Assembly (NCBI RefSeq): GCF_001659705.1
Contig: NZ_CP015971.1
Coordinates: 992,001-1,056,000 of the forward strand
DNA from: Arachidicoccus sp. BS20
Lineage (GTDB): Bacteria; Bacteroidota; Bacteroidia; Chitinophagales; Chitinophagaceae
DNA length: 64,000 nt
Reading direction: 5' to 3'
Part shown: one piece after another, positions 1-8,363 of the stretch
Layout of the letters: each line of letters begins with the position of its first letter
How positions within the stretch are numbered: position 1 is the stretch's first letter
The notes under the pieces: generated by a model
What the model saw: only the letters and a program-made list of their open reading frames with translations
Databases searched by the model: none
Told to the model about the DNA's origin: nothing
Translations under genes and position numbers: made by a program

Positions 1-868
1 GTGCATCTTCGATTTTTGCAATGCCTGTATGTCCTGTTTTGAAGAATACGCTTGCTGCCATAATCAGGATTGCCGCATTTACCAAAAACGCAAGATTCAA
101 GGCAATCGTTCCGTCAATCGTATTGTATTTCAAGGCTTTTTTAATACCGTCTTCCGAACGGTTGATTCTTCTTGTTTGCACCAGCGCAGAATGTAAATAC
201 AAATTGTGCGGCATTACCGTAGCACCGATAATTCCGACAGCAATATATAATTCATCAGAAGAGAGTTTATGTGGAACAAATCCCAAAACAATATCGCCTG
301 CATCCGGCTTTGCCAAAATCAATTCTACCAAAAAAGAAAGCCCTGTAATCGCAATTAATCCGATGATGAATAATTCCATTTTCCGCATTCCCAACTTCTG
401 TAAAAAGAACAAAATAAATGTATCGAAAATGGTAATACAAACGCCCCACAAAATTGGGAGTCCGGTAAGTAAATGAATACCGATTGCCATGCCTAAAACT
501 TCTGCCAAATCGCAAGCCGCAATGGCAAATTCGGCAAGAACGTATTGAGCAATATTGACAAACTTCGGATAGGTTGAACGGTTGATTTGCGCCAAATCCT
601 GCTCACGCACCACGCCGAGACGTGCGCTCATATTTTGCAGCAACAAAGCAATGAGATTACTCATCAATAAAACCCAGATAAGTTTGTAGCCAAATTGCGC
701 GCCGCCTTGTAAATCTGTTGCCCAATTTCCCGGGTCCATATATCCAACGCTTACCAGATATGCAGGACCGAGAAATGCCAGAATTTTTCTGAATCCTTTG
801 CGTGCCTTCGTCGTATCTACACTCTGGTGCACATCGCTTAGCGAAGCTGAATGATTGTTTTTATTCAT
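1..868 (-). CDS. mntH: NRAMP-family divalent metal (Mn2+/Fe2+) transporter, 3' end missing
   Basis: Inner-membrane proton-coupled importer of Mn2+ or Fe2+. I translated the minus strand from the ATG at 866-868; the frame is still open at the window edge, so about 289 residues (the N-terminal two thirds) are present. The protein shows a charged N-terminal tail, then DPGNW in the first membrane helix, where the NRAMP DPGN metal-binding motif sits, and later MPHNLYLHS, the matching MPH motif of helix 6. Hydrophobic helices alternate throughout. It is transcribed away from the metal efflux operon and separated from it by a bidirectional terminator. A TAnnTTTG box lies about 33 nt upstream. I saw no manganese riboswitch or convincing MntR site. 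The family is certain; the preferred metal is inferred. Confidence 0.93.
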   Translation of the reverse strand, partial: MNKNNHSASLSDVHQSVDTTKARKGFRKILAFLGPAYLVSVGYMDPGNWATDLQGGAQFGYKLIWVLLMSNLIALLLQNMSARLGVVREQDLAQINRSTYPKFVNIAQYVLAEFAIAACDLAEVLGMAIGIHLLTGLPILWGVCITIFDTFILFFLQKLGMRKMELFIIGLIAITGLSFLVELILAKPDAGDIVLGFVPHKLSSDELYIAVGIIGATVMPHNLYLHSALVQTRRINRSEDGIKKALKYNTIDGTIALNLAFLVNAAILIMAASVFFKTGHTGIAKIEDA

Positions 869-901
869 TTATCTAAATATCCATCTGTTGAACTACGGAC
901 A

Positions 902-909
902 CAAATATA
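902..909 (-). promoter_or_regulatory. Bacteroidota -7 box for the NRAMP gene
   Basis: The minus strand reads TATATTTG, a full match to the TAnnTTTG -7 element. A TTTG at 929-926 lies 16 nt further upstream and could serve as the -33 element. The start codon at 868 is 33 nt downstream. Confidence 0.5.
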
Positions 910-1022
910 ATAAATTTTGGCAAGCCAAATTTATTTATTTGAAACAGCGAATAAAATACTTGCAGATTGCAGCTTTGTGTTCATAAGCAAATAAAAATGA
1001 ATCATTACCTGTCCACCTATAG

Positions 1023-1063
1023 TAAAAAAAAATCCGCACCAAAAATTGATGCGGATTTTTTTT
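1023..1063. terminator. Bidirectional intrinsic terminator
   Basis: ATCCGCA at 1032-1038 pairs with TGCGGAT at 1050-1056 around an 11-nt loop. The stem is flanked by an A tract (1023-1031) and a T tract (1056-1063), so it can terminate on both strands. It lies just downstream of the RND pump gene (minus strand, stop at 1077). Confidence 0.8.
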
Positions 1064-1076
1064 ATATACAAAAGGA

Positions 1077-4000
1077 TTAATTATTTGCAGACTGTGTATC
1101 TGCGTGCTTTGTATCGATTTTGCGATATGCCCAACGGAATATCAGCGGGAATACCAGCAACGAAAACACCATAGAACACAAAATACCACCAATGACTACG
1201 CGAGCCAATGGTCTTGAACTTTCCGAGCCAATACCAGTGGAAATCGCCGCCGGCAACAAACCGATTGCCGCCATCAGCGAAGTCATTACCACTGGACGAA
1301 CCAACGATTCCACGCCGGTTTTGATGGATGTGTACAAAGGATTATCATGTCGCTTATAGAGTTCCATATTCTGCTTAAACGCTGTAATGAGCAACACGCC
1401 TTCGAGAATACAAATACCAAATAACGCAATAAACCCGATGCCTGCGGAAATGCTGAAATTCGTTCCCGTAATCAGCAATGCTGCGATACCCCCGACAACC
1501 GCAAAAGGCACATTGGTAAACACCAAACCTGCATCTTTAAAATTGCCGAACATTACAAACAATAAGAGGAAGATGAGCAACAAACTAATCGGCACAACCT
1601 GCGTTAAACGCTTCTGCGCACGCTGCTGGTTTTCAAAATCGCCCTGCCAAACCATGTTGTAGCCTTTTTTCAAATGAACGGATTTTGCAATTTTCGCCTG
1701 TGCTTCTGCAATGGCACTGCCCATGTCGCGCTCACGAATAGAGAACTTCACAGCAGAATAGCGTTCATTATCATCGCGGAAAATAAGGCAAGGACCTGTT
1801 TTAAAACTAATCTCCGCAATTTCCTTAATCGGCACTTGCGAACCGTTCAATGCAGGCACAAGCAGATTGCCTATATCATCCGTATTCTTTCTGAACTCTT
1901 CGGGAAAACGAATCCTGATGTCGAACTTTTTAATGCCTTCATACAACTGCGTTGCAGCCTTTCCGCCGATTGCCATTTCAATCACAGCGTTTGCATCGGC
2001 AGTAGTAACGCCGTATTGCGCCATTTTGTTTTGGTCGAGATGGATGTCCAGCTCCGGCTGTCCAAGATTTTTTATCACGCCCAAATCGGTAAAGCCGCGC
2101 ACGGTTTTCAGCACATCATACACTTCGTTGGATTTTTCTTCCATATAGTCGAGCGAGTCGCCGAAGATTTTGACAACGATAGAGCCTTTCACGCCGGAAA
2201 CAGCTTCTTCCACATTATCCATAATCGGTTGCGAAAAGTTCAAATCCGCACCGGGAACAACGGACAATTTTTTCTGCATCTGGTCAATCAGCTCGTCTTT
2301 TGTGATGTGCCGCTTCCATTCTTCTTTCGGATACAATGCCACGTTAAACTCAATGTTATAAAATCCCGTAACATCCGTTCCGTCATCCGGTCGGCCGTCT
2401 TGCGAAATCACGCGCGTCACTTCCGGGAATGTGAGCAGTTTTGTGCGCATTTCATTGGCAACTTCCAGTGATTTATTCAAATCGACGCTGTAAGGCAAAG
2501 TAGCACGCACATACAAAGAGCCTTCGTTCAGTTCAGGTAAAAATTCGCTTCCCAAAAAGTTGAATGCATAAAAACCGACTACTACAAAAATGAGCGCACC
2601 TGCCAACACCAACGGTCTGCGTCGATAGTTGAATTTGAAAACGCCCATAATAATTTTCGTAAAGAACTGAATTATCGGGTTGTGTTTTTCGCGCACATTT
2701 TTCTTTAATAAAATGCTGACCAGCACCGGCACAAGCGTTAAGGTAAACAACAACGCGCCCAACAATGCAAAACCCAGCGTAAACGCCAGCGGCGAGAACA
2801 TTTTCCCTTCTACTTTCTGGAAAGAGAAGATGGGCAACAATGCTGTAATGATGATTAATTTGGAAAAGAAAATGGCTTTGCCCAATTCCGCGCCTTTGTT
2901 TTTCAGGATGCCGAGTTTCGCTCTTTTGTTGAAACGCTCCATACCGAGTTCGTGCGCCTGCGAATCTAACAGCACAAACAATCCTTCGACCATGACGACG
3001 GCTCCGTCAATGATAATACCGAAGTCAATAGCGCCGAGCGATAGCAGGTTTGCCGACATTCCCATGAGCTTTAAACAAATGAATGCAAACAACAATGCGA
3101 GCGGAATGATGATAGAAACGATTAATGTTGTTCTCCAGTTGAACATAAACAGCGACACAATCAGCGTTACCAGAATAATTCCCTCTGCCAGATTGTGCAG
3201 CACTGTGTGCGTGGAATAATGCACCAAATCTTCGCGGTCGTAGAAAGGAACAATCTTTACATCGGGCGGCAACACTTTGGTGTTGAGTTTTTCGATTTTT
3301 TCTTTCAATGCTTTAATTACATTGTTGGAATTTTCGCCTTTGCGCATGAGCACAATTCCTTCAACTACATCAGGCTTATCAACAATAGTTCTTGTCTTCC
3401 CTGTGTCAATTGCATCTGTGCGACCCACTGCGCCCAAGCGTGGGAGATTAGAAATCTGCACATTTGCAACGTCTTTAACCAACACAGGCATTCCTTTTAC
3501 AGTCTCGATAAGAATGTTGTTGATTTCATTAATATCGTTCAACAAACCGATACCGCGCACTACATAAGCCTGGTCATTTTTCTCAATAATATCGCCGCCG
3601 ATATTGATGTTGCTTTTGGCTACGGCATTGTAAACGTCCAACGGCGTAATGCCTCTGTCGCTCAGTTTGCGCGGGTCAACTTGTATCTCATACGTTTTTG
3701 CCATACCGCCGAAACTTACCACATCCGCAACACCCGGAACGGCGCGTATTTCTCTATCGACCGTCCAGTCCTGAATGGTTTTCAAATCGCGCGGATTGCG
3801 CATTTTGCTTTCCAAAGTGTAACGAAAAATTTCGCCTGTCGGTCCTGTAGGCGGCTGTACATCGGGCTGCAAGCCTTCGGGCAAATCGGCATTGGGCAAA
3901 AGATTATTTACCTGTATTCTGGCATAATCGTCCGTAACGCCGTCTTCAAACGTAACTTTTACAACCGACAAACCGAAGATGCTTGTAGAGCGCAGGCTCG

Positions 4001-4247
4001 TCTTTTTCTGCACGGGATTCAAAGCAATTTCCAAAGGAATGGTTACAAATTTTTCTACTTCCTCCGCACTGCGCCCGGGCCATTGTGTGATAATCGTAAC
4101 CGATGTATTGGTAACATCGGGAAAGGCTTCAATAGGCATACTCTGAAAAGTAATAATTCCCCAAACGGCAAGTATTGCTGTGCCGAAGAAAACCATGTAC
4201 TTGTTCTTTAGTGAGAATGCCAGTATTTTTCTTAATACTTTGTTCAT
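1077..4247 (-). CDS. czcA: Heavy-metal efflux RND transporter, CzcA/CusA family
   Basis: Inner-membrane proton/metal antiporter that drives metal export through the adaptor and outer-membrane channel encoded upstream. At 1056 residues it has the usual family length. TM1 lies near residues 15-33, a large periplasmic domain follows, and the TM4 segment reads DFGIIIDGAVVMVE with D408, D414 and E421. These match the proton-relay Asp/Asp/Glu of CzcA (heavy-metal efflux subfamily), not the drug-efflux subfamily. A second hydrophobic block with a second periplasmic loop gives the usual internal duplication. It is last in a four-gene minus-strand operon and 84 bp follow the adaptor gene. Co/Zn/Cd versus Cu/Ag cannot be settled from these motifs. 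No CusF-like chaperone is nearby. Confidence 0.95.
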   Translation of the reverse strand: MNKVLRKILAFSLKNKYMVFFGTAILAVWGIITFQSMPIEAFPDVTNTSVTIITQWPGRSAEEVEKFVTIPLEIALNPVQKKTSLRSTSIFGLSVVKVTFEDGVTDDYARIQVNNLLPNADLPEGLQPDVQPPTGPTGEIFRYTLESKMRNPRDLKTIQDWTVDREIRAVPGVADVVSFGGMAKTYEIQVDPRKLSDRGITPLDVYNAVAKSNINIGGDIIEKNDQAYVVRGIGLLNDINEINNILIETVKGMPVLVKDVANVQISNLPRLGAVGRTDAIDTGKTRTIVDKPDVVEGIVLMRKGENSNNVIKALKEKIEKLNTKVLPPDVKIVPFYDREDLVHYSTHTVLHNLAEGIILVTLIVSLFMFNWRTTLIVSIIIPLALLFAFICLKLMGMSANLLSLGAIDFGIIIDGAVVMVEGLFVLLDSQAHELGMERFNKRAKLGILKNKGAELGKAIFFSKLIIITALLPIFSFQKVEGKMFSPLAFTLGFALLGALLFTLTLVPVLVSILLKKNVREKHNPIIQFFTKIIMGVFKFNYRRRPLVLAGALIFVVVGFYAFNFLGSEFLPELNEGSLYVRATLPYSVDLNKSLEVANEMRTKLLTFPEVTRVISQDGRPDDGTDVTGFYNIEFNVALYPKEEWKRHITKDELIDQMQKKLSVVPGADLNFSQPIMDNVEEAVSGVKGSIVVKIFGDSLDYMEEKSNEVYDVLKTVRGFTDLGVIKNLGQPELDIHLDQNKMAQYGVTTADANAVIEMAIGGKAATQLYEGIKKFDIRIRFPEEFRKNTDDIGNLLVPALNGSQVPIKEIAEISFKTGPCLIFRDDNERYSAVKFSIRERDMGSAIAEAQAKIAKSVHLKKGYNMVWQGDFENQQRAQKRLTQVVPISLLLIFLLLFVMFGNFKDAGLVFTNVPFAVVGGIAALLITGTNFSISAGIGFIALFGICILEGVLLITAFKQNMELYKRHDNPLYTSIKTGVESLVRPVVMTSLMAAIGLLPAAISTGIGSESSRPLARVVIGGILCSMVFSLLVFPLIFRWAYRKIDTKHADTQSANN

Positions 4248-4331
4248 CTAATATTTTTTAATGAGTAACGTGTAATGAATAATTAAGTACTCAATTGTTT
4301 TTCAATTTTCAATTCCGGGCTTTCGGTTTTA

Positions 4332-5435
4332 CTAACTGTTCAGCGCCTGGTAAATCAGCAACGCCTGCGATGAAATAATCAGTTGTCCGTCTTGCAAGCC
4401 GCTTGAGATGTAAGTTCTGTCGCCCTTTGTTCCATCTACTTCCACCGGAACAATGGTAATGTCGGACGGACTTTTGTACACCAAAACATAGTTTTGATTA
4501 TTGTCAAAAACCAATGCGCTTGACGGAATTGAAATCATTTGTTTATTGTCGGAGTAACTCACACTTACGCTGGTAAACATTGCAGGCTTCAGTAAATAGC
4601 CCGGATTGTTCAGCACGATGCGCACTTTCATCACGCGACTGTCTGGGTCAAGTACGTTCATGATTTTATCAATCTTTCCGCGAAATATTTTTCCCGGGTA
4701 AGAAAGCGTAGTAACATCCACGCTGTCGCCGCTTTTGATATACGATATATTGGATTCATACACATTTGCCATTACCCAAACCGTATTCAAATCGGAAATA
4801 GTAAAGAGGTTATTTCCATTGTCGTTGCGCACCGCCATTCCGTTGTTGATATTTTTTTCAACAATAAAACCTGAAATAGGCGCACGCACTACATATTCGC
4901 CATTGGACGAGCCGCCGTTGTTATCAAGAATACGTTGCGCTTTTTGTGCATTGGCTTTCGCCTGTACATATTGCTCTTCCGCATTCAGGCTGTCGGTCTT
5001 TGAAGCCAGTCCGCTTTTGTACATACTAATCGTAACTTCCCTGTTGTGTTTTGCTATTTGCAACTCACTTTCCGTCGTTGCCAAATCGTTGGAAAAACCT
5101 GTCATATCTGAGCTACGGAAGATAGCGAGCACTTGTCCTTTTTGCACGTAATCGCCGAGCGCTGTGCGAATATCCTGAGCAACGCCGCTAACCATCGGGT
5201 AAATTTTTATTACGTGGTCTTCGTCAAAATCCACTTGCCCGGTAAGCGTAATAGCGTTTGAATACACCGAATTTTTTACTGTGTCTATTGTTATTGTTTT
5301 CAGCAACGAATCGGGAAGCACATATTTACTGTCAGCAGTATTGTCGGCTGTTTGCGGTTTATTGCTCGAACAACTTTGCAGGAAAATGATTGCACCGATG
5401 ATGAATAATAATGAACCGGAATTTTTTGTCTTCAT
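4332..5435 (-). CDS. czcB: Periplasmic adaptor lipoprotein of RND metal efflux (CzcB/CusB type)
   Basis: Membrane-fusion protein bridging the RND pump and the TolC-like channel. Its 367 residues begin with a lipoprotein signal (hydrophobic stretch ending LQSC, lipidated Cys near residue 22), so it is anchored in a membrane facing the periplasm. Next come a biotinyl-lipoyl-like half motif (GDYVQKGQVLAIF), an alpha-helical hairpin region rich in K, E, Q and A, a second lipoyl half (VRAPISGFIVEKN), and beta-barrel and membrane-proximal domains. It lies between the channel gene (upstream, 229 bp away across a palindromic repeat) and the pump gene (downstream). The N-terminal metal-binding Met/His motifs of some CusB proteins are not evident. 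Confidence 0.93.
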   Translation of the reverse strand: MKTKNSGSLLFIIGAIIFLQSCSSNKPQTADNTADSKYVLPDSLLKTITIDTVKNSVYSNAITLTGQVDFDEDHVIKIYPMVSGVAQDIRTALGDYVQKGQVLAIFRSSDMTGFSNDLATTESELQIAKHNREVTISMYKSGLASKTDSLNAEEQYVQAKANAQKAQRILDNNGGSSNGEYVVRAPISGFIVEKNINNGMAVRNDNGNNLFTISDLNTVWVMANVYESNISYIKSGDSVDVTTLSYPGKIFRGKIDKIMNVLDPDSRVMKVRIVLNNPGYLLKPAMFTSVSVSYSDNKQMISIPSSALVFDNNQNYVLVYKSPSDITIVPVEVDGTKGDRTYISSGLQDGQLIISSQALLIYQALNS

Positions 5436-5478
5436 ATTTTTTTATTGAACTATTGAGGAATTTTTTGTGAAAATGTTG

Positions 5479-5645
5479 AACCACATAGAAACATAGAAAA
5501 ATTGATTTAGGAATTAAGTATTATTAAACTCGTTCAAAATATAGGCAAGAGAGAAACATAGCATTTTTCATCTTTGATGAAAAACTATGCGATGCTCTTA
5601 CTCGCTTAAATTTTCTATGTAAAAAGCCTATGTTACTATGTGGTT
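5479..5645. repeat. Imperfect palindromic element between channel and adaptor genes
   Basis: AACCACATAG followed by AACATAGAAAA at the left end is mirrored at the right by CTATGTTACTATGTGGTT (5628-5645) and TTTTCTATGT (5611-5620). A smaller inner hairpin (GCATTTTTCATC against GATGAAAAACTATGC) sits in the middle. The whole element fills most of the 229-bp gap inside the efflux operon. No open frame is present. I take it to be a non-coding dispersed palindromic repeat. It could also stabilise or attenuate the operon transcript. Confidence 0.6.
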
Positions 5646-5664
5646 TATTTTTCATTTTTTCTTT

Positions 5665-6936
5665 TTAATAAAAGTTGCTGCCGCTATAAAAGTTGAGCGC
5701 TTCAAAAGCGTTCATGCGGTTGATTTGCAGGTTGTCTGCCTGTAAAACATTCTCTTTATATGCGTCATAAAAATCAAGAAAGTCGAGCAAGCCGATGGTG
5801 CGCGCCTGATAACTTTTTAATGTTGCCTGCTGTAATGTTTTAAAATCTTCGTCAAAATTTTTATCGCGCTTTCTGTATAAATCGTCATACGTGTTGGCTT
5901 TTACATATTCATTGTAAATATTTTCCTGCACGGTTGCCGTTGCATTTTGTTCATTAATTTCAGATAATGTCGTTTGCAGTTTTGCCGATTTTATATTGCC
6001 CTGGTTTCTGTTGAAGAAAGGCAAATCCATTGCAACACCAAGACTTGTAAAATGATTTACGGAACTTCCCTGTTGGTCGTAACCCAATTGCAGCGAGAGA
6101 TCGGGAACGGCTAATGCCTTTTGGTAACTGTAATTCAGCCGGTTGATTTGCGTGTTCAATTTCGCCATTTGAATGTCGGGATGATTGAGCAATGCAGAAT
6201 CGATAATCGTTTGCAAAGGATATTCGCTTGGCGATAGTTTTTCTACATATTCTTTATCCACTTCGGGCAGTACAAATACTTGCGGCAAATGCAGCAATAA
6301 GCGCAGTTCGCTTTCCGTATCATTGATTTGATTAATCAAATCGTTGTATTCCGATTGCAGGCTGTACAACTGCGCTTTCACGCGCAACGCTTCTTTTTGC
6401 GACACATTTCCTTGTGTGAGTTGTACATCAAAACCGTTGGTTAATGTTTGCAAAGAATTGATTTCATCAATATAAGCTTGCGCCGATTTGTGCAAATAAT
6501 AAATCGTGTAAAAATCCGTATGCAGCGTGTACTTCAGCGTTTTCAATACTTCTGTGAACTGCACTTGCGAAAGCTGCGTATTTGCCTGTGCAATTTTTAT
6601 TTGCTTGTTTCTTTTTCCTGCAAGCAAAATTTCCTGCGAAAGCTGCGCGGTTACTTCGCCATTTTGTCCGAAGGGAAACCAACCTTTTGTTTGCGGATTA
6701 TAAATTTCCGTTGCGAACTGCAAGTTGGGATTCGGGAATAATCTCGCTTGTTCTTCCAATGCTTTCTGCGCGCCGATGTTGTATTTCTGCGCGAGCAATT
6801 GAAGATTGTTTCTTAAAAAAATATTGTCCGCGCTGTCGAGCGAAAGTCTTGCTGTATCTGCATTTTGCGCGCAAACGATTGCCGAACTACACAACGCGAC
6901 AACACCCATCAAAATCTTTTTGATTTTTGTCATCAT
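5665..6936 (-). CDS. czcC: TolC-family outer-membrane channel of the metal efflux system (CzcC/CusC type)
   Basis: Outer-membrane factor that completes the three-part metal efflux complex. It has 423 residues with a Sec signal peptide (KKILMGVVALCSSAIVCAQ). The body is mostly long amphipathic helices with the two internal repeats usual for TolC-like proteins (for example LQFATEIYNPQ in the first half and LSLQLGYDQQG in the second). I kept the first ATG at 6936; a second Met follows at once. It is preceded by a small secreted protein gene and followed by the adaptor. No lipobox is present, unlike many CusC proteins. Confidence 0.9.
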   Translation of the reverse strand: MMTKIKKILMGVVALCSSAIVCAQNADTARLSLDSADNIFLRNNLQLLAQKYNIGAQKALEEQARLFPNPNLQFATEIYNPQTKGWFPFGQNGEVTAQLSQEILLAGKRNKQIKIAQANTQLSQVQFTEVLKTLKYTLHTDFYTIYYLHKSAQAYIDEINSLQTLTNGFDVQLTQGNVSQKEALRVKAQLYSLQSEYNDLINQINDTESELRLLLHLPQVFVLPEVDKEYVEKLSPSEYPLQTIIDSALLNHPDIQMAKLNTQINRLNYSYQKALAVPDLSLQLGYDQQGSSVNHFTSLGVAMDLPFFNRNQGNIKSAKLQTTLSEINEQNATATVQENIYNEYVKANTYDDLYRKRDKNFDEDFKTLQQATLKSYQARTIGLLDFLDFYDAYKENVLQADNLQINRMNAFEALNFYSGSNFY

Positions 6937-7073
6937 ATAGAATTAATCAATGAAAGAAGTATAAACTAATTTCTTAGTCAATAATAAATCATGAGTGAAG
7001 CATTGCTCCAAACTCAAATTGTGCAAGCACACATATATCAATGTTTGCCCGCATCATAAATAGTGATTAAAAA

Positions 7074-7472
7074 CTACGAAAGTTTCGGAGGAGGAGGATT
7101 GATTTCTTTGAAATAAAGATAATCGTAAGTGTTTTTATAATGCGCATATTTGCGTGTATCCACCGGAAGTTCTATGTCGCACGTTTCTTCAATTCTTTGG
7201 TATTCCGAAAAAAACTGAATTTGAGTTTTAACTACCTTAACGCAATTTCTTGTATGATTTCCGTTCTGTTCGGGAAATGCGTTGGAATAATCCAACACTT
7301 CTTCGACAATATATTCTGCAAGGCAATCGATTTGATTAGTTTGAATAATGGTATTTCCTTTATTGGTTACTACTGCTTCTTTGTACGCACATCCGTAAAC
7401 GCTCAAATTTAAAACCTGAAGCGCCAGTATCAGTACGATAAACTTAACGGATAATGTGCGGAAATTTTTCAT
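7074..7472 (-). CDS. Small secreted protein heading the metal efflux operon
   Basis: A 132-residue protein of unknown function. It has an N-terminal hydrophobic export signal (about residues 8-26) ending near a Cys in VYGC, which might be a weak lipobox. The mature part is mixed alpha/beta and Cys-containing (NQIDC, TRNC, EETCDIEL), and the tail is proline-rich (PPPPKLS). It lies 137 bp upstream of the channel gene on the same strand, behind the best promoter candidate of the operon, so it is probably co-transcribed with the efflux genes. A periplasmic metal-related role is only a guess from position and the cysteines. Confidence 0.7.
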   Translation of the reverse strand: MKNFRTLSVKFIVLILALQVLNLSVYGCAYKEAVVTNKGNTIIQTNQIDCLAEYIVEEVLDYSNAFPEQNGNHTRNCVKVVKTQIQFFSEYQRIEETCDIELPVDTRKYAHYKNTYDYLYFKEINPPPPKLS

Positions 7473-7489
7473 TCAAAAATCAATACACA

Positions 7490-7497
7490 CAAAAATA
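7490..7497 (-). promoter_or_regulatory. Candidate -7 box of the metal efflux operon
   Basis: The minus strand reads TATTTTTG, a full TAnnTTTG match, with 17 nt between the box and the ATG at 7472. The remaining 7498-7768 stretch, between two divergent genes, shows no reading frame or strong hairpin. Confidence 0.5.
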
Positions 7498-7768
7498 TAA
7501 AAGTGATTTGAAATGTATCCACTTAAAGGTTATAAATATATTAAAAAAACAAAAGCTAACTATCGGTTGAAAGTATTATAAACAGGGCTTTATAGAAAGC
7601 TACTAAACCTTTTATATCTTTCGTACTGGAAAGTTTCCATTAGCACGAATATTATTTGAGCTATAAGATTCGTAGTGCATCAATTACGGCAATGTCTTCG
7701 CTTATCTTAATGTTCCATTTGTGTTGTCGACATATGTAAAAAGATAAATGCAATCGCTTTTTGTTGTT

Positions 7769-7776
7769 TATTTTTG
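7769..7776 (+). promoter_or_regulatory. -7 box that decides the ubiX start
   Basis: TATTTTTG matches TAnnTTTG and lies 16 nt before the ATG at 7793. It sits downstream of an earlier in-frame ATG (7748), which argues that translation begins at 7793. Confidence 0.5.
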
Positions 7777-7792
7777 TTTTTTACTTTTCAAC

Positions 7793-8353
7793 ATGACAAA
7801 TAAAATCGCAGTTGCCATTACAGGCGCAAGCGGCGCCATTTATGCAAAAGTTTTATTAGACAAACTAATATTACTGAAAGAACAATGGAGTGAACTTTCT
7901 GTTGTGATGAGCAACAATGCAAAGGAAGTTTGGCGCACCGAACTCGGTAATGAAGATTATAAAAATTATCCTGTAAAATATTTTGACAAATACGATTTCA
8001 ACGCGCCGTTTGCTTCGGGTTCGGCACAATACAACATCATGATTGTTGCGCCTTGCAGCATGGGAACGCTCGGCAGAATTGCGTCCGGCACAAGCGACGA
8101 TTTACTCACGCGCGCTGCCGATGTGGCTTTGAAAGAAAGGCGAAAACTGATTCTCGCCGTGCGCGAAACGCCATACAATCTCATCCATATCAAAAACATG
8201 GAAACGGTAACGCTCGCAGGCGGCATTATTTGTCCGTTATCGCCATCGTTTTATAGCGTACCTAAGACATTAGAAGACGTTGCTGCAACGGTTGTAAACC
8301 GCATCATCGACCTTGCGGGCTTACAACAGACCGGTTTCCGATGGGGGAACTAA
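7793..8353 (+). CDS. ubiX: Flavin prenyltransferase UbiX
   Basis: UbiX attaches a dimethylallyl unit to FMN to make the prenylated flavin used by UbiD-type decarboxylases. The protein opens with KIAVAITGASGAIYAK, the FMN-binding GxSG loop of the family. Further along it shows MIVAPCSMGTLGRIASG and a C-terminal block with RETPYNLIH. It is 186 residues from this start, close to the usual length. An in-frame ATG 45 nt upstream would add a hydrophobic stretch not seen in the family and would lie before the candidate -7 box, so I chose 7793. A secreted esterase gene starts 10 nt after the stop. Confidence 0.93.
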   Translation: MTNKIAVAITGASGAIYAKVLLDKLILLKEQWSELSVVMSNNAKEVWRTELGNEDYKNYPVKYFDKYDFNAPFASGSAQYNIMIVAPCSMGTLGRIASGTSDDLLTRAADVALKERRKLILAVRETPYNLIHIKNMETVTLAGGIICPLSPSFYSVPKTLEDVAATVVNRIIDLAGLQQTGFRWGN

Positions 8354-8363
8354 TCACTTCATT

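Noticed and set aside
1674-2471. Long plus-strand frames opposite the RND pump gene
   Set aside because: They are antisense shadows: no family match, unlikely residue composition, and full overlap with a well-supported gene.
3195-4211. 338-codon plus-strand frame opposite the RND pump gene
   Set aside because: It mirrors the CzcA coding strand and has His/Asn/Phe-rich, non-protein-like composition.
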